Origin: Brevibacillus aydinogluensis
GTDB taxonomy: Bacteria; Bacillota; Bacilli; Brevibacillales; Brevibacillaceae
Direction: 5' to 3' (one strand)
DNA: 64,000 bases
Assembly (NCBI RefSeq): GCF_031954365.1
Contig: NZ_JAUSVZ010000006.1
The notes under the pieces are model-generated. The model had not been told where the DNA came from. It saw only the letters and a program-made list of their open reading frames with translations, and did not search any database. Position 1 is the first letter of the stretch. Each line of letters opens with the position of its first letter. The translations under genes and the position numbers were made by a program. Of the stretch, positions 34,377 through 42,976 are shown piece after piece.

Positions 34377-35572
34377 CAAAACGGCGGCGAAATTGGTTTG
34401 CAGCCGTCACGGTTATCCTTTTGATCGGTCTTTTGCTTGCCGGATGCTGGGATTACCGGGAGCTGGAGAAGCGTGCAGTCATTGTCGGCATCGGCGTTGA
34501 CGAACTGCCCCCGCTCACTGAAAAGGGCAAACAGCTGCGGATGTACCAGATTCTCGTACAGGTAGTCGAGCCGGCAGGAGCAGGGGGAAATCTGGGCTCG
34601 AGCGGCGGTACGGAGGCAACCAGCCGGAAAGCCTACACCAACATTGTCGTCACCTCGCCGTCGTTTGCAAACGCAATCGAACGGACCGTGGCCCTCAGTG
34701 ATCGCATCCCCAATTTGGCCCACCTGCAGCTGATCGGGGTGGGGGAAACGATGGCGAAAAACGGCATCAACGAGCTGTACGACTTCTTGACCCGTCTGCC
34801 CCAGATGCGCCGCCACACGGAAATCGTCGTGCTGGATGGTCCAATTACCCGGTTCTTTACCACGCAGAGTATCTCTCAACCCACCCCGGCGCTGCACATG
34901 TCGGAGATGGCGGCAAATGTCCAGCAGACGCTGGTTATGCCCGATTCCAACCTGGGGGAAGTTTCAAAAAGCGTTCGGGGAAAAATGCCGTTCATCCTGA
35001 TAAAAGCGAGTTTGGACAATACCAATAAAATCAACATGAGACATGCAGCCGTATTTACGGATCAAAAAATGGTAGGCACCCTGACAGCGGACGAAATGCA
35101 GTTGCTGTCCCTGCTGCGGAATGAAATTGAACGGGGGCTATTGTCCTTCCCGTGCTCTGCAGGCAAAAGAACATCGTTTCAGATCCTGGGGGGGCGAAGC
35201 AAATTGGAACCTGTCATGAAAAATGGCAGGCCGCATCTCACGTTTGAGCTCTTTCTCGAAACGGAGATGATCGAATACCAATGTCTGGGCGCTTCCTTTG
35301 ACAAACAGGAACAGATCCGAAAGGCTGAACGATTGTACGGCGCCGAGTTGAAAAAACGATTGATCGCGACGGCGAACAAGCTGAAAGACAAGTACAAAGT
35401 GGACATCTTTCGGCTGACCACCCGGTTGAAGAACTATCCGGACCTGTACAAGGCGATTCGGAACGATCCCAAAACCTTTATGGAACAGATGGTCGTCGAT
35501 GTAAACGTCAAACTGAGGATCCGGACGATCGGCAGTTCGCTCGAAACCCCGAGTCTTCAAGAGAAGCCGTGA
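34373..35572 (+). CDS. Spore germination receptor C subunit (GerC lipoprotein)
   Basis: A 399-aa lipoprotein with the lipobox LLAGC (Cys25) after a basic, hydrophobic signal peptide, then the family start CWDYRELEKRAVIVGIGVDE. Domain 1 includes TSRKAYTNIVVTSPSFANAIE and HLQLIGVGETMAKNGINEL. The C-terminal domain has AERLYGAELKKRLIATANKL. It is anchored to the outer face of the inner spore membrane and assembles with the A and B subunits. ATG overlaps the B gene stop. Confidence 0.92.
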   Translation: MTKRRRNWFAAVTVILLIGLLLAGCWDYRELEKRAVIVGIGVDELPPLTEKGKQLRMYQILVQVVEPAGAGGNLGSSGGTEATSRKAYTNIVVTSPSFANAIERTVALSDRIPNLAHLQLIGVGETMAKNGINELYDFLTRLPQMRRHTEIVVLDGPITRFFTTQSISQPTPALHMSEMAANVQQTLVMPDSNLGEVSKSVRGKMPFILIKASLDNTNKINMRHAAVFTDQKMVGTLTADEMQLLSLLRNEIERGLLSFPCSAGKRTSFQILGGRSKLEPVMKNGRPHLTFELFLETEMIEYQCLGASFDKQEQIRKAERLYGAELKKRLIATANKLKDKYKVDIFRLTTRLKNYPDLYKAIRNDPKTFMEQMVVDVNVKLRIRTIGSSLETPSLQEKP

Positions 35573-35603
35573 TCACCTGCTCGCATCAGGCGTGGCTCGC
35601 TAT

Positions 35604-36095
35604 TCAATCACTGCGCGGCGGCATGTCGCCTGTGGACCCGACGCTTCCGACAATGTCTGCAAGCGTGTAAGGGCGCTCGACAAAACGACCGTCTGACCAC
35701 TGGTACAGCCGCAGGTCGGGCATTCCCCCCGCAAAGCTGAGAATCCAATAGGCCAGCTGGGGATAGTGCCAGCCGATTTGATCCGCTTTAGAGGGAACGG
35801 GCGGGCTCGTCGGATGGCTGTGCAGGATGCCGACCCACTGCACGCCTGCCTTCCGCACGCTGGCAAGCGCCTGAAAAAAGGAAGGGGCGTCCCACGAAAA
35901 CGAGTTTCTGTCGTGGCTGGATGAGCGCATCGCCAAATAACCGGTTACCATGGAGCCGTGTCCTGTCAGCAGCGCGGAATACTCATACGGCAGCGCCTCC
36001 TGTGCTTCGGCCAGGAGGCGTTTGGCTGTGTGCCGGTCAAAAGACAAACCTTGGTTTTGACTCGCAAAAGGACGGCCGATCAGATCGTCGTACAT
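35604..36095 (-). CDS. JAMM/MPN-type metalloprotease (Mov34 family)
   Basis: A 163-aa protein with a complete zinc-binding JAMM motif: Glu38 (PYEYSALLTG), then HSHP (His92, His94) and SPPVPSKAD ending with Ser102 and Asp105, spaced H-x-H-x7-S-x2-D. Related eukaryotic proteins remove ubiquitin. Bacterial ones cut ubiquitin-like sulfur carriers or small peptides, often in thiamine, molybdopterin or cysteine pathways. No sulfur-carrier gene is adjacent. It is divergent from the yunF cluster, with ribosome site GGAGGAAAG. Confidence 0.8.
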   Translation of the reverse strand: MYDDLIGRPFASQNQGLSFDRHTAKRLLAEAQEALPYEYSALLTGHGSMVTGYLAMRSSSHDRNSFSWDAPSFFQALASVRKAGVQWVGILHSHPTSPPVPSKADQIGWHYPQLAYWILSFAGGMPDLRLYQWSDGRFVERPYTLADIVGSVGSTGDMPPRSD

Positions 36096-36343
36096 GCGGC
36101 TTTCCTCCGTCTAGGAATGTGGCGAAATTTGCAGGAGCAAACATGACTCGATACGATGATTGTACCATGGGCCGTCTGGCGGGCAACCGGGGAGGCATTC
36201 GCCACTTTTCGCTCCAGGCATAGTTTGGTATGCTTAATCGCAAAGGGGTCCCGCCATGAATGTAGATGAATGTACAGGCAGGGGCCGGTTACGCAGACAG
36301 TTGGTCATTTCTTCCCTCCATTGGGGTTGGAGGTTTGTGTTGA

Positions 36344-37195
36344 ATGAATTCGATCCAAGTGGGAGTGTGCGGCTGGGGAGACCACTACGACTTGTATCCC
36401 CCGGGGACGCGCAGCCGGGACAAGCTGTCCGTCTATGCAGGCCATTTCCCCATCGTGGAACTGGACAGTTCTTTTTATGCCATATTGCCGCAGCGCAATT
36501 ACGAGACATGGGTGCGTGAAACACCGGACTGCTTTGGCTTCATCGTCAAGCCGCACCAGGCAATGACCGGCCACCAACGAAGTGAAGCGCCCCTGGATCG
36601 GCGGGAACTGTTTCGCCAGTTTGAGGAGAGCATCCAGCCGCTGGTGGCGGCGGGCAAGCTGAAAGCGCTGCTGTTTCAATATCCCCCCTGGTTTGACTGT
36701 ACACGGGAGCACGTGCAGTATGTCCAGGCCTGCCGACAGGCGCTGGATACGTATCCGTTTGCCGTGGAATTCCGCCACCGCAGTTGGTTTGAGCCGCGCT
36801 ACCGTGAAAAGACTCTGGATTTTCTCAGAACCATCGGGGCGGTCCACGTCATCTGCGACGAGCCGCAGGCGGGCAGCAGCTGCGTCCCTGTCGTCGTCGC
36901 CGTAACCGATCCCAAGCTGGTGCTGATCCGCTTTCACGGGCGTAACGTCTCCGGCTGGAACAATCCGGGCGAGGGGCAAAACTGGCGGGATGTCCGCTAT
37001 CTCTATCAGTACAGCGAAGCGGAACTGGCGGAATGGGTGCCGCGCGTTCAGGAAGTGGCCCGGGAGGCAGCCGAGGTGTGCATCCTGTTTAACAACAACT
37101 CGGGAGGGCACGCGGCCGGCAACGCCAAGCAGTTCATGGAGATGCTGGATGTCCGGCCGACGGGTCTGAATCCGCGTCAACTGGAGCTGTTCTAA
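36344..37195 (+). CDS. yunF: DUF72 (UPF0759) family protein, YunF-like
   Basis: A 283-aa TIM-barrel protein of the DUF72 family. It has the expected early GVCGWGDHYDLYP, the VELDSSFYAILPQRNYETWV strand-helix pair, KALLFQYPPWF, FAVEFRHRSWF, and the final LFNNNSGGHAAGNAKQF in which the conserved Asn residues sit. The biochemical role is unknown. Its order with the following TauE, 5'-nucleotidase and YunC genes mirrors the Bacillus yunC-D-E-F cluster in reverse. The 36096-36343 gap before it holds a GGAGG ribosome site and no separate gene I trust. Confidence 0.85.
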   Translation: MNSIQVGVCGWGDHYDLYPPGTRSRDKLSVYAGHFPIVELDSSFYAILPQRNYETWVRETPDCFGFIVKPHQAMTGHQRSEAPLDRRELFRQFEESIQPLVAAGKLKALLFQYPPWFDCTREHVQYVQACRQALDTYPFAVEFRHRSWFEPRYREKTLDFLRTIGAVHVICDEPQAGSSCVPVVVAVTDPKLVLIRFHGRNVSGWNNPGEGQNWRDVRYLYQYSEAELAEWVPRVQEVAREAAEVCILFNNNSGGHAAGNAKQFMEMLDVRPTGLNPRQLELF

Positions 37196-37217
37196 CAGTA
37201 CGAAAGAAGGTTTGCAG

Positions 37218-38042
37218 ATGGTTTTCGCTATGGCAGCTTTGTTTCTCGTCGTGGGACTGGGGGCCGGAATGATAGGCAGCATCGCCGGATTGGGCGGCGG
37301 GATGTTTTTTGTGCCGGCGCTGCTTTACTTTGCCAACGCCTACGAACCGGGCTCCGTCAGCCCGCAGGTGGCGGCGGGCACGTCTCTGTTGGTCATCGGA
37401 GTGACTGCGCTCTCGTCGTCGATTTCTTACATCAGGCAGAAAAAGGCGGACGTGCAGACTGCCCTGCTCTTTTTTTTGGGCAGCGCCCCTGGTGCTGTCG
37501 CAGGCGTGTACCTGAATACACTACTTCCAGTAAAGACGTTTTCACTGTTGTTCGGACTGTTTCAATTTGGCATGTTTGCCCTGATGATGGTCAAGGACAA
37601 AATCAAGCCGCGGAACCTGTCATGGGATGTAAAGCGCCGCTTCGTCGATCCCGACGGCGTCGAGTACGAGTACGGGTACAAGCGGTGGGCAGCCGTGACA
37701 GTCGCCTTTATGGTCGGCGTTGTCTCGTCGCTGTTTGGCGTGGGCGGGGGCCTGCTGATGGTGCCGGCGATGATCGTGTTGTTCCGCTTTCCGCCGCACA
37801 TTGCGACCGCCACGTCGATGCTGGTTATTCTGTTCTCCGCCGCTGTTGGTTCCGCGACCAACATCCTGCATGATCACGTGCACTGGCTGTACGCCGCCAT
37901 GTTGGCGCCGGGGGCCTGGATTGGCGGCAATCTGGGGGCGGCCGTGGCCGCTCGCTTGAAAGGCAAAACGATTGTGCTGCTGCTAAGGGTTCTGATCCTG
38001 GCAGTGGGAATCCAGATGATTGGCGATGCGATCTGGAAGTAG
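37218..38042 (+). CDS. yunE: TauE/SafE family sulfite exporter-like membrane protein, YunE-like
   Basis: A 274-aa membrane protein with eight or so helices in two TauE repeats, each with a Gly-rich signature: IGSIAGLGGGMFFVPALLYF at the start and VVSSLFGVGGGLLMVPAMIV in the second half. The family moves sulfite, sulfoacetate and other organosulfonates or anions; the substrate is not readable here. ATG 37218 follows AAGAAGG with correct spacing. It lies 22 nt after yunF. Confidence 0.85.
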   Translation: MVFAMAALFLVVGLGAGMIGSIAGLGGGMFFVPALLYFANAYEPGSVSPQVAAGTSLLVIGVTALSSSISYIRQKKADVQTALLFFLGSAPGAVAGVYLNTLLPVKTFSLLFGLFQFGMFALMMVKDKIKPRNLSWDVKRRFVDPDGVEYEYGYKRWAAVTVAFMVGVVSSLFGVGGGLLMVPAMIVLFRFPPHIATATSMLVILFSAAVGSATNILHDHVHWLYAAMLAPGAWIGGNLGAAVAARLKGKTIVLLLRVLILAVGIQMIGDAIWK

Positions 38043-38064
38043 TAGCGAGAGGGAGGGGAGAGCT

Positions 38065-39501
38065 GTGGCGGACACTTGTACCTTGCACATTCTGCACACC
38101 AACGACGTGCACAGCAACTTTTCCAACATGCCGCAGATCGCCTCCTGCCTGCGCCAGAACCGGCAGAGGTGGGAAGCGCAGGGTGAGCGGGTGCTGACCG
38201 TCGACATCGGCGACCACGTGGACCGCATGAGCCTCAAAACGGAAGCGACGTGGGGGCGGGCCAACGTCGGGGTGTTGAACCGGAGCGGGTACCAGTACGT
38301 GACGATCGGCAACAACGAGGGGATTACCTTCCCCAAAGAAAAACTGGACGCCTTATACGAACACGCCGACTTTACAGTGGTGGCCGGCAATCTGATCGAG
38401 CCGGCGAGCGGGCAGACGCCGCAGTGGGCGGTGCCGTACGCGGTACATCATTGGCCCGATTTGCGGGTGGGGATTCTGGGGGTGACGATCCCGTTTGTCC
38501 CGTTTTACCGGATGATGGGGTGGGACCTGCGCGAGCCGCTGCCGCTGATCCGCGAGCAGGTCGCCATGCTTCGTCCTCAGGTGGACGTAATCGTGCTCCT
38601 GTCCCATTTGGGCTATCAGGCGGACTGCCAGTTGGCCCGGGAGGTGGATGGACTGGACGTGATCCTCGGCGGCCACACCCATCATATACTGGAGCATGGC
38701 GAGCGCATCGGCCGCACGTTGATCGCCCAGGCGGGCAGATATGGCGAGCTGGTCGGACACGTGCGTCTGACCTGGGATGCGGCGGCCAAACAGGTAAGCG
38801 GTCTGAGCGCCGAGCTGTTTCGCACGAACGACTATCAGCCCGAACCGGAGCTGGACGACTACTTGCGGCGGGAAACACTGGCGGCGGAAACCCTGCTGGA
38901 TCGTCCGGCGGTTTCTCTCTCGACCGATCTGGACATCGGATGGACAAACGAAACGCCGTTTGGCTCGGTGTTGGCCGCCAGCCTGCGCAAGTGGACCGGA
39001 GCGGAGGTGGGTCTGGCCAACGGCGGGCTGCTGCTTACGACGCTGAAGCACGGCCCGGTGTCGTACAAAGACCTGTTGACCTGCGTGCCGCATCCGATCA
39101 ATCCCTGTGCCGTCACGCTGACGGGGGAGCAGCTGCTGAGCGTGCTGAAGCGGGCTGTCCAGCCGGAAATGGTGCAGCGGGAACTGCGCGGTTATGGCTT
39201 CCGGGGCAACCAGATCGGCTGGATGGGCGTGGACGGCCTGCGGGTGTGGTATCGCCCGGGTGAGCAGCCGGACATCGAGCGGGTCGAAGTGAACGGTGAG
39301 CCGCTTGATCTCGGGCGGTCGTACCGGGTAGGCACTGTGGATATGTTTATGTTCAGCCGCCTGTTCCCGGAACTGGCCGACGGCGGCGAGATTCGGTTTT
39401 ACCTCCCGGAGCTTTTACGAGACATCCTCGCGGTGACGCTGGGGGATGACGTACTGGTTCGCGCCGGCTTTGAACCGCGCTGGCTGCCCGTGACCATCTG
39501 A
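38065..39501 (+). CDS. yunD: 5'-nucleotidase-family metallophosphatase, YunD-like
   Basis: A 478-aa two-domain phosphohydrolase. The N-terminal metallophosphatase domain has ILHTNDVHSNF, TVDIGDHVDRM, VTIGNNEGITFP (Asn where most relatives have GNHE, as in YunD), VLLSHLGYQAD and GGHTHHILEHG, the last two with metal His residues. The C-terminal 5'-nucleotidase domain (AETLLDRPAVSLSTDLDIGW; LANGGLLLTTLKHGPVSYKD) closes over the substrate. There is no signal peptide, so it should act in the cytoplasm. GTG start after GAGGGAGGGGAG. Confidence 0.85.
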   Translation: MADTCTLHILHTNDVHSNFSNMPQIASCLRQNRQRWEAQGERVLTVDIGDHVDRMSLKTEATWGRANVGVLNRSGYQYVTIGNNEGITFPKEKLDALYEHADFTVVAGNLIEPASGQTPQWAVPYAVHHWPDLRVGILGVTIPFVPFYRMMGWDLREPLPLIREQVAMLRPQVDVIVLLSHLGYQADCQLAREVDGLDVILGGHTHHILEHGERIGRTLIAQAGRYGELVGHVRLTWDAAAKQVSGLSAELFRTNDYQPEPELDDYLRRETLAAETLLDRPAVSLSTDLDIGWTNETPFGSVLAASLRKWTGAEVGLANGGLLLTTLKHGPVSYKDLLTCVPHPINPCAVTLTGEQLLSVLKRAVQPEMVQRELRGYGFRGNQIGWMGVDGLRVWYRPGEQPDIERVEVNGEPLDLGRSYRVGTVDMFMFSRLFPELADGGEIRFYLPELLRDILAVTLGDDVLVRAGFEPRWLPVTI

Positions 39502-39563
39502 CGGAATTCCTGAACACCTGCCCGGCGAATGGGGCATGCTACAGGGGAAAGGAGGAGCGAATC

Positions 39564-39803
39564 ATGCGGTTTATCGACGAAGTGTACAATTTGTACAAAG
39601 GCCACTTCAACGGCAGCGAGGAGGACATCGTCGCCATCGTCGTCGGCATCTTGGCGGAACAGTCCCGGGAGGATTTGCTCCGTCTGGTGTCGGACATGGA
39701 GGAGGAAGAGCTGTTTCAGATGCTGGCCACCTACATGATCGAAGTGATGAAGCGAAAGGTGGCGATGGAAGACGAGCTGTCTCCCTCCCCGCAGGTGCAT
39801 TGA
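39564..39803 (+). CDS. Small DUF6154-like protein (79 aa)
   Basis: A short acidic, helical protein (MRFIDEVYNLYKGHFNG; DIVAIVVGILAEQSREDLLR) with no membrane helix. It resembles the small DUF6154 proteins of Bacillales, whose role is unknown. GAAAGGAGGAG ribosome site. It sits between yunD and yunC. Confidence 0.6.
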   Translation: MRFIDEVYNLYKGHFNGSEEDIVAIVVGILAEQSREDLLRLVSDMEEEELFQMLATYMIEVMKRKVAMEDELSPSPQVH

Positions 39804-39884
39804 GCTTTCGCGATAACACCCTTTCTGGCTGGATGTCATAGGATGGAAGCGCACCGACAGTTGGAGACAAAGGAGGAATCTGCG

Positions 39885-40187
39885 ATGATCGAGGTCGCAC
39901 CCGTCCGTTTTGAAGAGGGAACGGCCATCGCCGTGACCGTGCGCTTGCCCAAAACCACACTGCTTGCCGTCACCACGGACAAAGGGTACATCATGTGTGG
40001 CGCGCTGGATGTCGGCTTGTTGAACGAACGACTGGCCAGCCGGGAGATCGTTGCCGGCCGCGCTGTGGGGGTCAAAACGATTGAGGAACTGCTGGACGCT
40101 CCCTTGGAATCGGTGACAGTGACGGCGGAGCGCCTGGGAATCACCCCCGGCATGATCGGTCGCGATGCCGTCCGCAAAATGTTTTAG
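39885..40187 (+). CDS. yunC: YunC-like DUF1805 protein
   Basis: A 100-aa protein matching the DUF1805 family in its alternating beta strands (VTVRLPKTTLLAVTTDKGYIM) and a conserved CGALDVGLLNERL loop that surrounds a buried Cys. Function unknown. The yunF-E-D-C order is preserved in reverse against Bacillus, which supports both the assignments and a shared role. Ribosome site AAAGGAGG. Confidence 0.8.
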   Translation: MIEVAPVRFEEGTAIAVTVRLPKTTLLAVTTDKGYIMCGALDVGLLNERLASREIVAGRAVGVKTIEELLDAPLESVTVTAERLGITPGMIGRDAVRKMF

Positions 40188-40220
40188 CCTGTCCGGATGT
40201 GAAGCCTTGCGAAATGCGGA

Positions 40221-40262
40221 AAAAAGTCGCCTTTGTCGGCAGAGACGGAGGCGATTTTTTTG
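40221..40262 (+). terminator. Rho-independent terminator after yunC
   Basis: AAAAAGTCGCCT (40221-40232) pairs with AGGCGATTTTTT (40248-40260), with an inner GTC/GAC helix. Confidence 0.78.
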
Positions 40263-40338
40263 CATTTGCAAACAGGTGCCTCTTTTCGACAGGAGCGGCC
40301 TTGTTGAGAAAAACATGTAGAAGCCGATCGAATCACGT

Positions 40339-40344
40339 TATAAT
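40339..40344 (+). promoter_or_regulatory. -10 element before the HD-GYP gene
   Basis: A perfect TATAAT lies 27 nt before the start. The -35 at the standard distance (TGTAGA) is poor. Confidence 0.35.
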
Positions 40345-40370
40345 AGGGGTACTACGACGAAAGGCGAAGA

Positions 40371-41471
40371 ATGGACATGAGATTGACCTCGATCCACAAG
40401 ATTCGGCCGGGCGACACGCTGGCCCGTCCCATTTACGCGGAAAACGGAACCGTTCTGGTGGGCGCCGGTGTCGAATTGACGCAGCGCATGCTGGACAGGC
40501 TGAAACAGATGAACATCGCCACGCTGTATATACAGGACAAGCGCACGGACGACATCGTGTTGGAAACGCCTGTGTCGGAGCAGACACGGCGGGAAGCGAT
40601 GAGCGTCATTCAGACCGCGTTTCGCTCGGTGCATGAGTTTCCGCACAAATGGCAGCAGGTGTTTTCGGACAAGCAGTTGGGCCGTCAACTGCGGCAGGTG
40701 TTGTCCCGGGTGTCGGACGAGTTGAGAGCCTGCCGTTCGGCGATGAACCTGCTGGCGGATGTCTGCGCCTCTGATCACTACATTTTCTCCCACTCCTTCA
40801 ACGTCACGCTGTACGCCACTGCGCTGGCAATCAAATCCGGTTTTTCAGAACGAGAGGTGCTGGAGATCGGCATCGGTGCCATGATGCACGACATCGGCAA
40901 GATGGCCATTCCCGACGAAATCTTGAAAAAGCCGAACCGCCTCACCCCGGAAGAGTATGAAGTGATGAAAAAGCACGCCGAGTACGGGTTTGAACTGCTG
41001 CGCCGGCAGGAAGACATTCCGCTGCTGTCTGCCCACTGCGCGTACCAGCACCACGAACGGCTGAACGGGACAGGCTATCCGCGCCGCTTGAAGGGCGGGG
41101 AGATTCATCCGTACGCCCAGTTGGTGGCCGTTTGCGACGTGTTTGACGCGCTGACTACACACCGCATCTACCGACCGTCGCTTCTGCCCCACGAAGCGAT
41201 GGAGAAGCTGTTTGCCGGGACGGAAACGTTGTTTGCCAAGCCGTTTGTGGAATGCATGCGGGACACCATTTCCCTCTACCCGCTGGGCTTGTCGGTGACG
41301 CTCAATACGGGCGAGTCGGGCGTGGTCGTCGATTCCAACAAGGGCATGCCCAGCAGGCCCATCGTCCGCATCCTCTACGACGAAAAAGGCGAGCCGGTGG
41401 CGTCGCCGTACGAATACGACCTGTCCAAGCGGCTGCAACTGATGATCGTTGCCTGCGACGGCCTGGTATGA
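40371..41471 (+). CDS. HD-GYP domain cyclic-di-GMP phosphodiesterase
   Basis: A 366-aa protein. The N-terminal 120 residues form a DUF3391-like region (TSIHKIRPGDTLARPIYAE). The HD-GYP domain spans about 140-310, with the metal-binding MMHDIGKMAIPDEIL near 170, YQHHERLNGTGYPRRLKGGEI with the GYP motif near 230, and VAVCDVFDALTTHRIYRPS. It should hydrolyse cyclic di-GMP and so favour motility over matrix formation. There is no membrane helix or receiver domain. Two near ATG codons (40371 and 40377) are possible starts. Monocistronic. Confidence 0.85.
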   Translation: MDMRLTSIHKIRPGDTLARPIYAENGTVLVGAGVELTQRMLDRLKQMNIATLYIQDKRTDDIVLETPVSEQTRREAMSVIQTAFRSVHEFPHKWQQVFSDKQLGRQLRQVLSRVSDELRACRSAMNLLADVCASDHYIFSHSFNVTLYATALAIKSGFSEREVLEIGIGAMMHDIGKMAIPDEILKKPNRLTPEEYEVMKKHAEYGFELLRRQEDIPLLSAHCAYQHHERLNGTGYPRRLKGGEIHPYAQLVAVCDVFDALTTHRIYRPSLLPHEAMEKLFAGTETLFAKPFVECMRDTISLYPLGLSVTLNTGESGVVVDSNKGMPSRPIVRILYDEKGEPVASPYEYDLSKRLQLMIVACDGLV

Positions 41472-41490
41472 AGCTGCGCGGGGAGTCCCT

Positions 41491-42426
41491 TCAAAGCCAC
41501 TTTTTTCGCTTGAAAATCCAGAACATCGTCAAGCCGAGCGCGGCCATGAACGCGAGGACGAGGTAGTAGCCAAATGGGGATTTTAACTCCGGCATGTATT
41601 CGAAGTTCATCCCGTAGATGCCGGTCACGATGGTCAGCGGCATGAAAATCGTGGTCAGGGCGGTAAAAATGCGCATGATGTCGTTCGTCCGCCCGGCCAC
41701 GGCGGAGTGGTACGCTTCCCGCAGGTTGCTGATCAGGTCGCGAAACGTATCGAAGCTTTCCACGATCTTGACCGCGTTTTCCAATATATCGCCGAAGTAC
41801 TTCCGCAGACGGGGTTCGATCAGCGGAAGTTCTTTTGTATGCAGCGCATCGATCAGATCGCGCTGCGGCAGGAGCATCTTGCGCGCGTACAGCACTTCAC
41901 TCCGCAGGCCGACGATCTGGTTCAACTGTGTCTTGTGCACGTTGAGCAGGATGTCTTCCTCCAGTTTTTCGATCAGTTCCTCGATATGTTCGACCACCTC
42001 AAAATACCGGTCCACGATCTGGTCCACCAGATGGTAGAGAAACGCGTCCGGCCGGTTCAGCTCTTCCTCCCTGACGATTTGCAGCAGACGTGAGTAGATT
42101 TCGTGGGGATGCTTGCTGACAGTGATGATGTAGTGGCTGCCCAAAAAAATGTTGACCTCTCGCAAAAAGATATCCTGGTCGCGGAATTCCGCATTGTTAA
42201 TGACGATGAAATAGTGATCGTGGTAAATCTCCAGCTTGGGTCGCTGCTCCTCCTCATCCAGACAGTCGTCGATCGCCAGGTCGTGCAGCCCGAACAGCGG
42301 CTGCAGCACATCAAGGTCAAACAGGGTGGCGTCGATCCAGTAAAAGCCGACGGCGGGCGGTGTGCGTGTCTCGTCGAGGTCGTCAATCTGGGTGATCAGT
42401 CCGTTCTGTATCAGTCGAATCTTCAT
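41491..42426 (-). CDS. corA: CorA-family magnesium/divalent cation transporter
   Basis: A 311-aa protein with the large cytoplasmic funnel domain, then two membrane helices at the extreme C-terminus (FTALTTIFMPLTIVTGIYGM and GYYLVLAFMAALGLTMFWIF). The selectivity-loop motif YGMNF lies at the end of the first helix, followed by a Lys-rich tail (KRKKWL). The protein forms a pentameric Mg2+ or Co2+ channel gated by intracellular Mg2+. The start overlaps a small gene upstream by 44 nt. Confidence 0.92.
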   Translation of the reverse strand: MKIRLIQNGLITQIDDLDETRTPPAVGFYWIDATLFDLDVLQPLFGLHDLAIDDCLDEEEQRPKLEIYHDHYFIVINNAEFRDQDIFLREVNIFLGSHYIITVSKHPHEIYSRLLQIVREEELNRPDAFLYHLVDQIVDRYFEVVEHIEELIEKLEEDILLNVHKTQLNQIVGLRSEVLYARKMLLPQRDLIDALHTKELPLIEPRLRKYFGDILENAVKIVESFDTFRDLISNLREAYHSAVAGRTNDIMRIFTALTTIFMPLTIVTGIYGMNFEYMPELKSPFGYYLVLAFMAALGLTMFWIFKRKKWL

Positions 42427-42607
42427 GAACCATGCTCCTGCCGATGGATGATGAGGGAGGGGGTGCGTTTGAGGACGCGCCGTCGCTCGGAGACTGACGG
42501 GCAGCCATGCGCGGCCAGATGCGCGTCAGGATCAGCTCGTACGCCGTCCGCAGCGCCTCTCTGCTTGGAGCGCTGCGGACGACCTGGTCCGGGTCGGACG
42601 TCTTCAT
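42383..42607 (-). CDS. Small protein (74 aa) overlapping the start of corA
   Basis: On the minus strand, ATG 42607 lies 8 nt after a perfect AAAAAGGAGG site. The product has one helical segment (SREALRTAYELILTRIWPRM), then a Ser/Pro/Asp-rich tail. Its end overlaps the corA start by 44 nt, as in coupled leader genes. No family known; a role in corA translation is inferred from position only. Confidence 0.5.
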   Translation of the reverse strand: MKTSDPDQVVRSAPSREALRTAYELILTRIWPRMAARQSPSDGASSNAPPPSSSIGRSMVHEDSTDTERTDHPD

Positions 42608-42976
42608 GGGATACCGCCTCCTTTTTCCGATCGGTGTCACCATCAAGGGTATGACGTCACGCCCGTCCGCTTGCCGTTTTCGTGTTGACGGACAGCCCGG
42701 TTTCCTTCCTGTAGTGTGCCTCACTTTCCGCTATTTGTTTCCTTGGGGAATGCCTATTCGTCGCGTATTGACTGGACTTGATCCGATGCGAATACGCCAA
42801 ACAAAATGGTTTTCAAACGATTATTTCAAACGATTATGAAACAACGGACTGACATTTTTTTGCTGCAGCGAAGACGCACGGGTTTGGAAGGCAGCATGAT
42901 CGGGGTATAAGTATGTAGATGATGGTGCCAAATGGGGGTTATGGTGAAAATTACTGGAAAAAAAGGAGAGCAAAGA
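42608..42976 (+). promoter_or_regulatory. Upstream region of the HemAT-like gene with tandem repeat
   Basis: The 13-bp unit TTTCAAACGATTA occurs twice in tandem (42811-42837). The rest has no gene that I can support and no convincing SigD promoter. The repeat is a possible regulator site for the chemoreceptor gene. Confidence 0.35.

Noticed and set aside
36256..36519. 87-codon frame overlapping the start of yunF, with a fair AAAGGGG site
   Set aside because: It overlaps half its length with a conserved gene in another frame and has no recognisable protein features.
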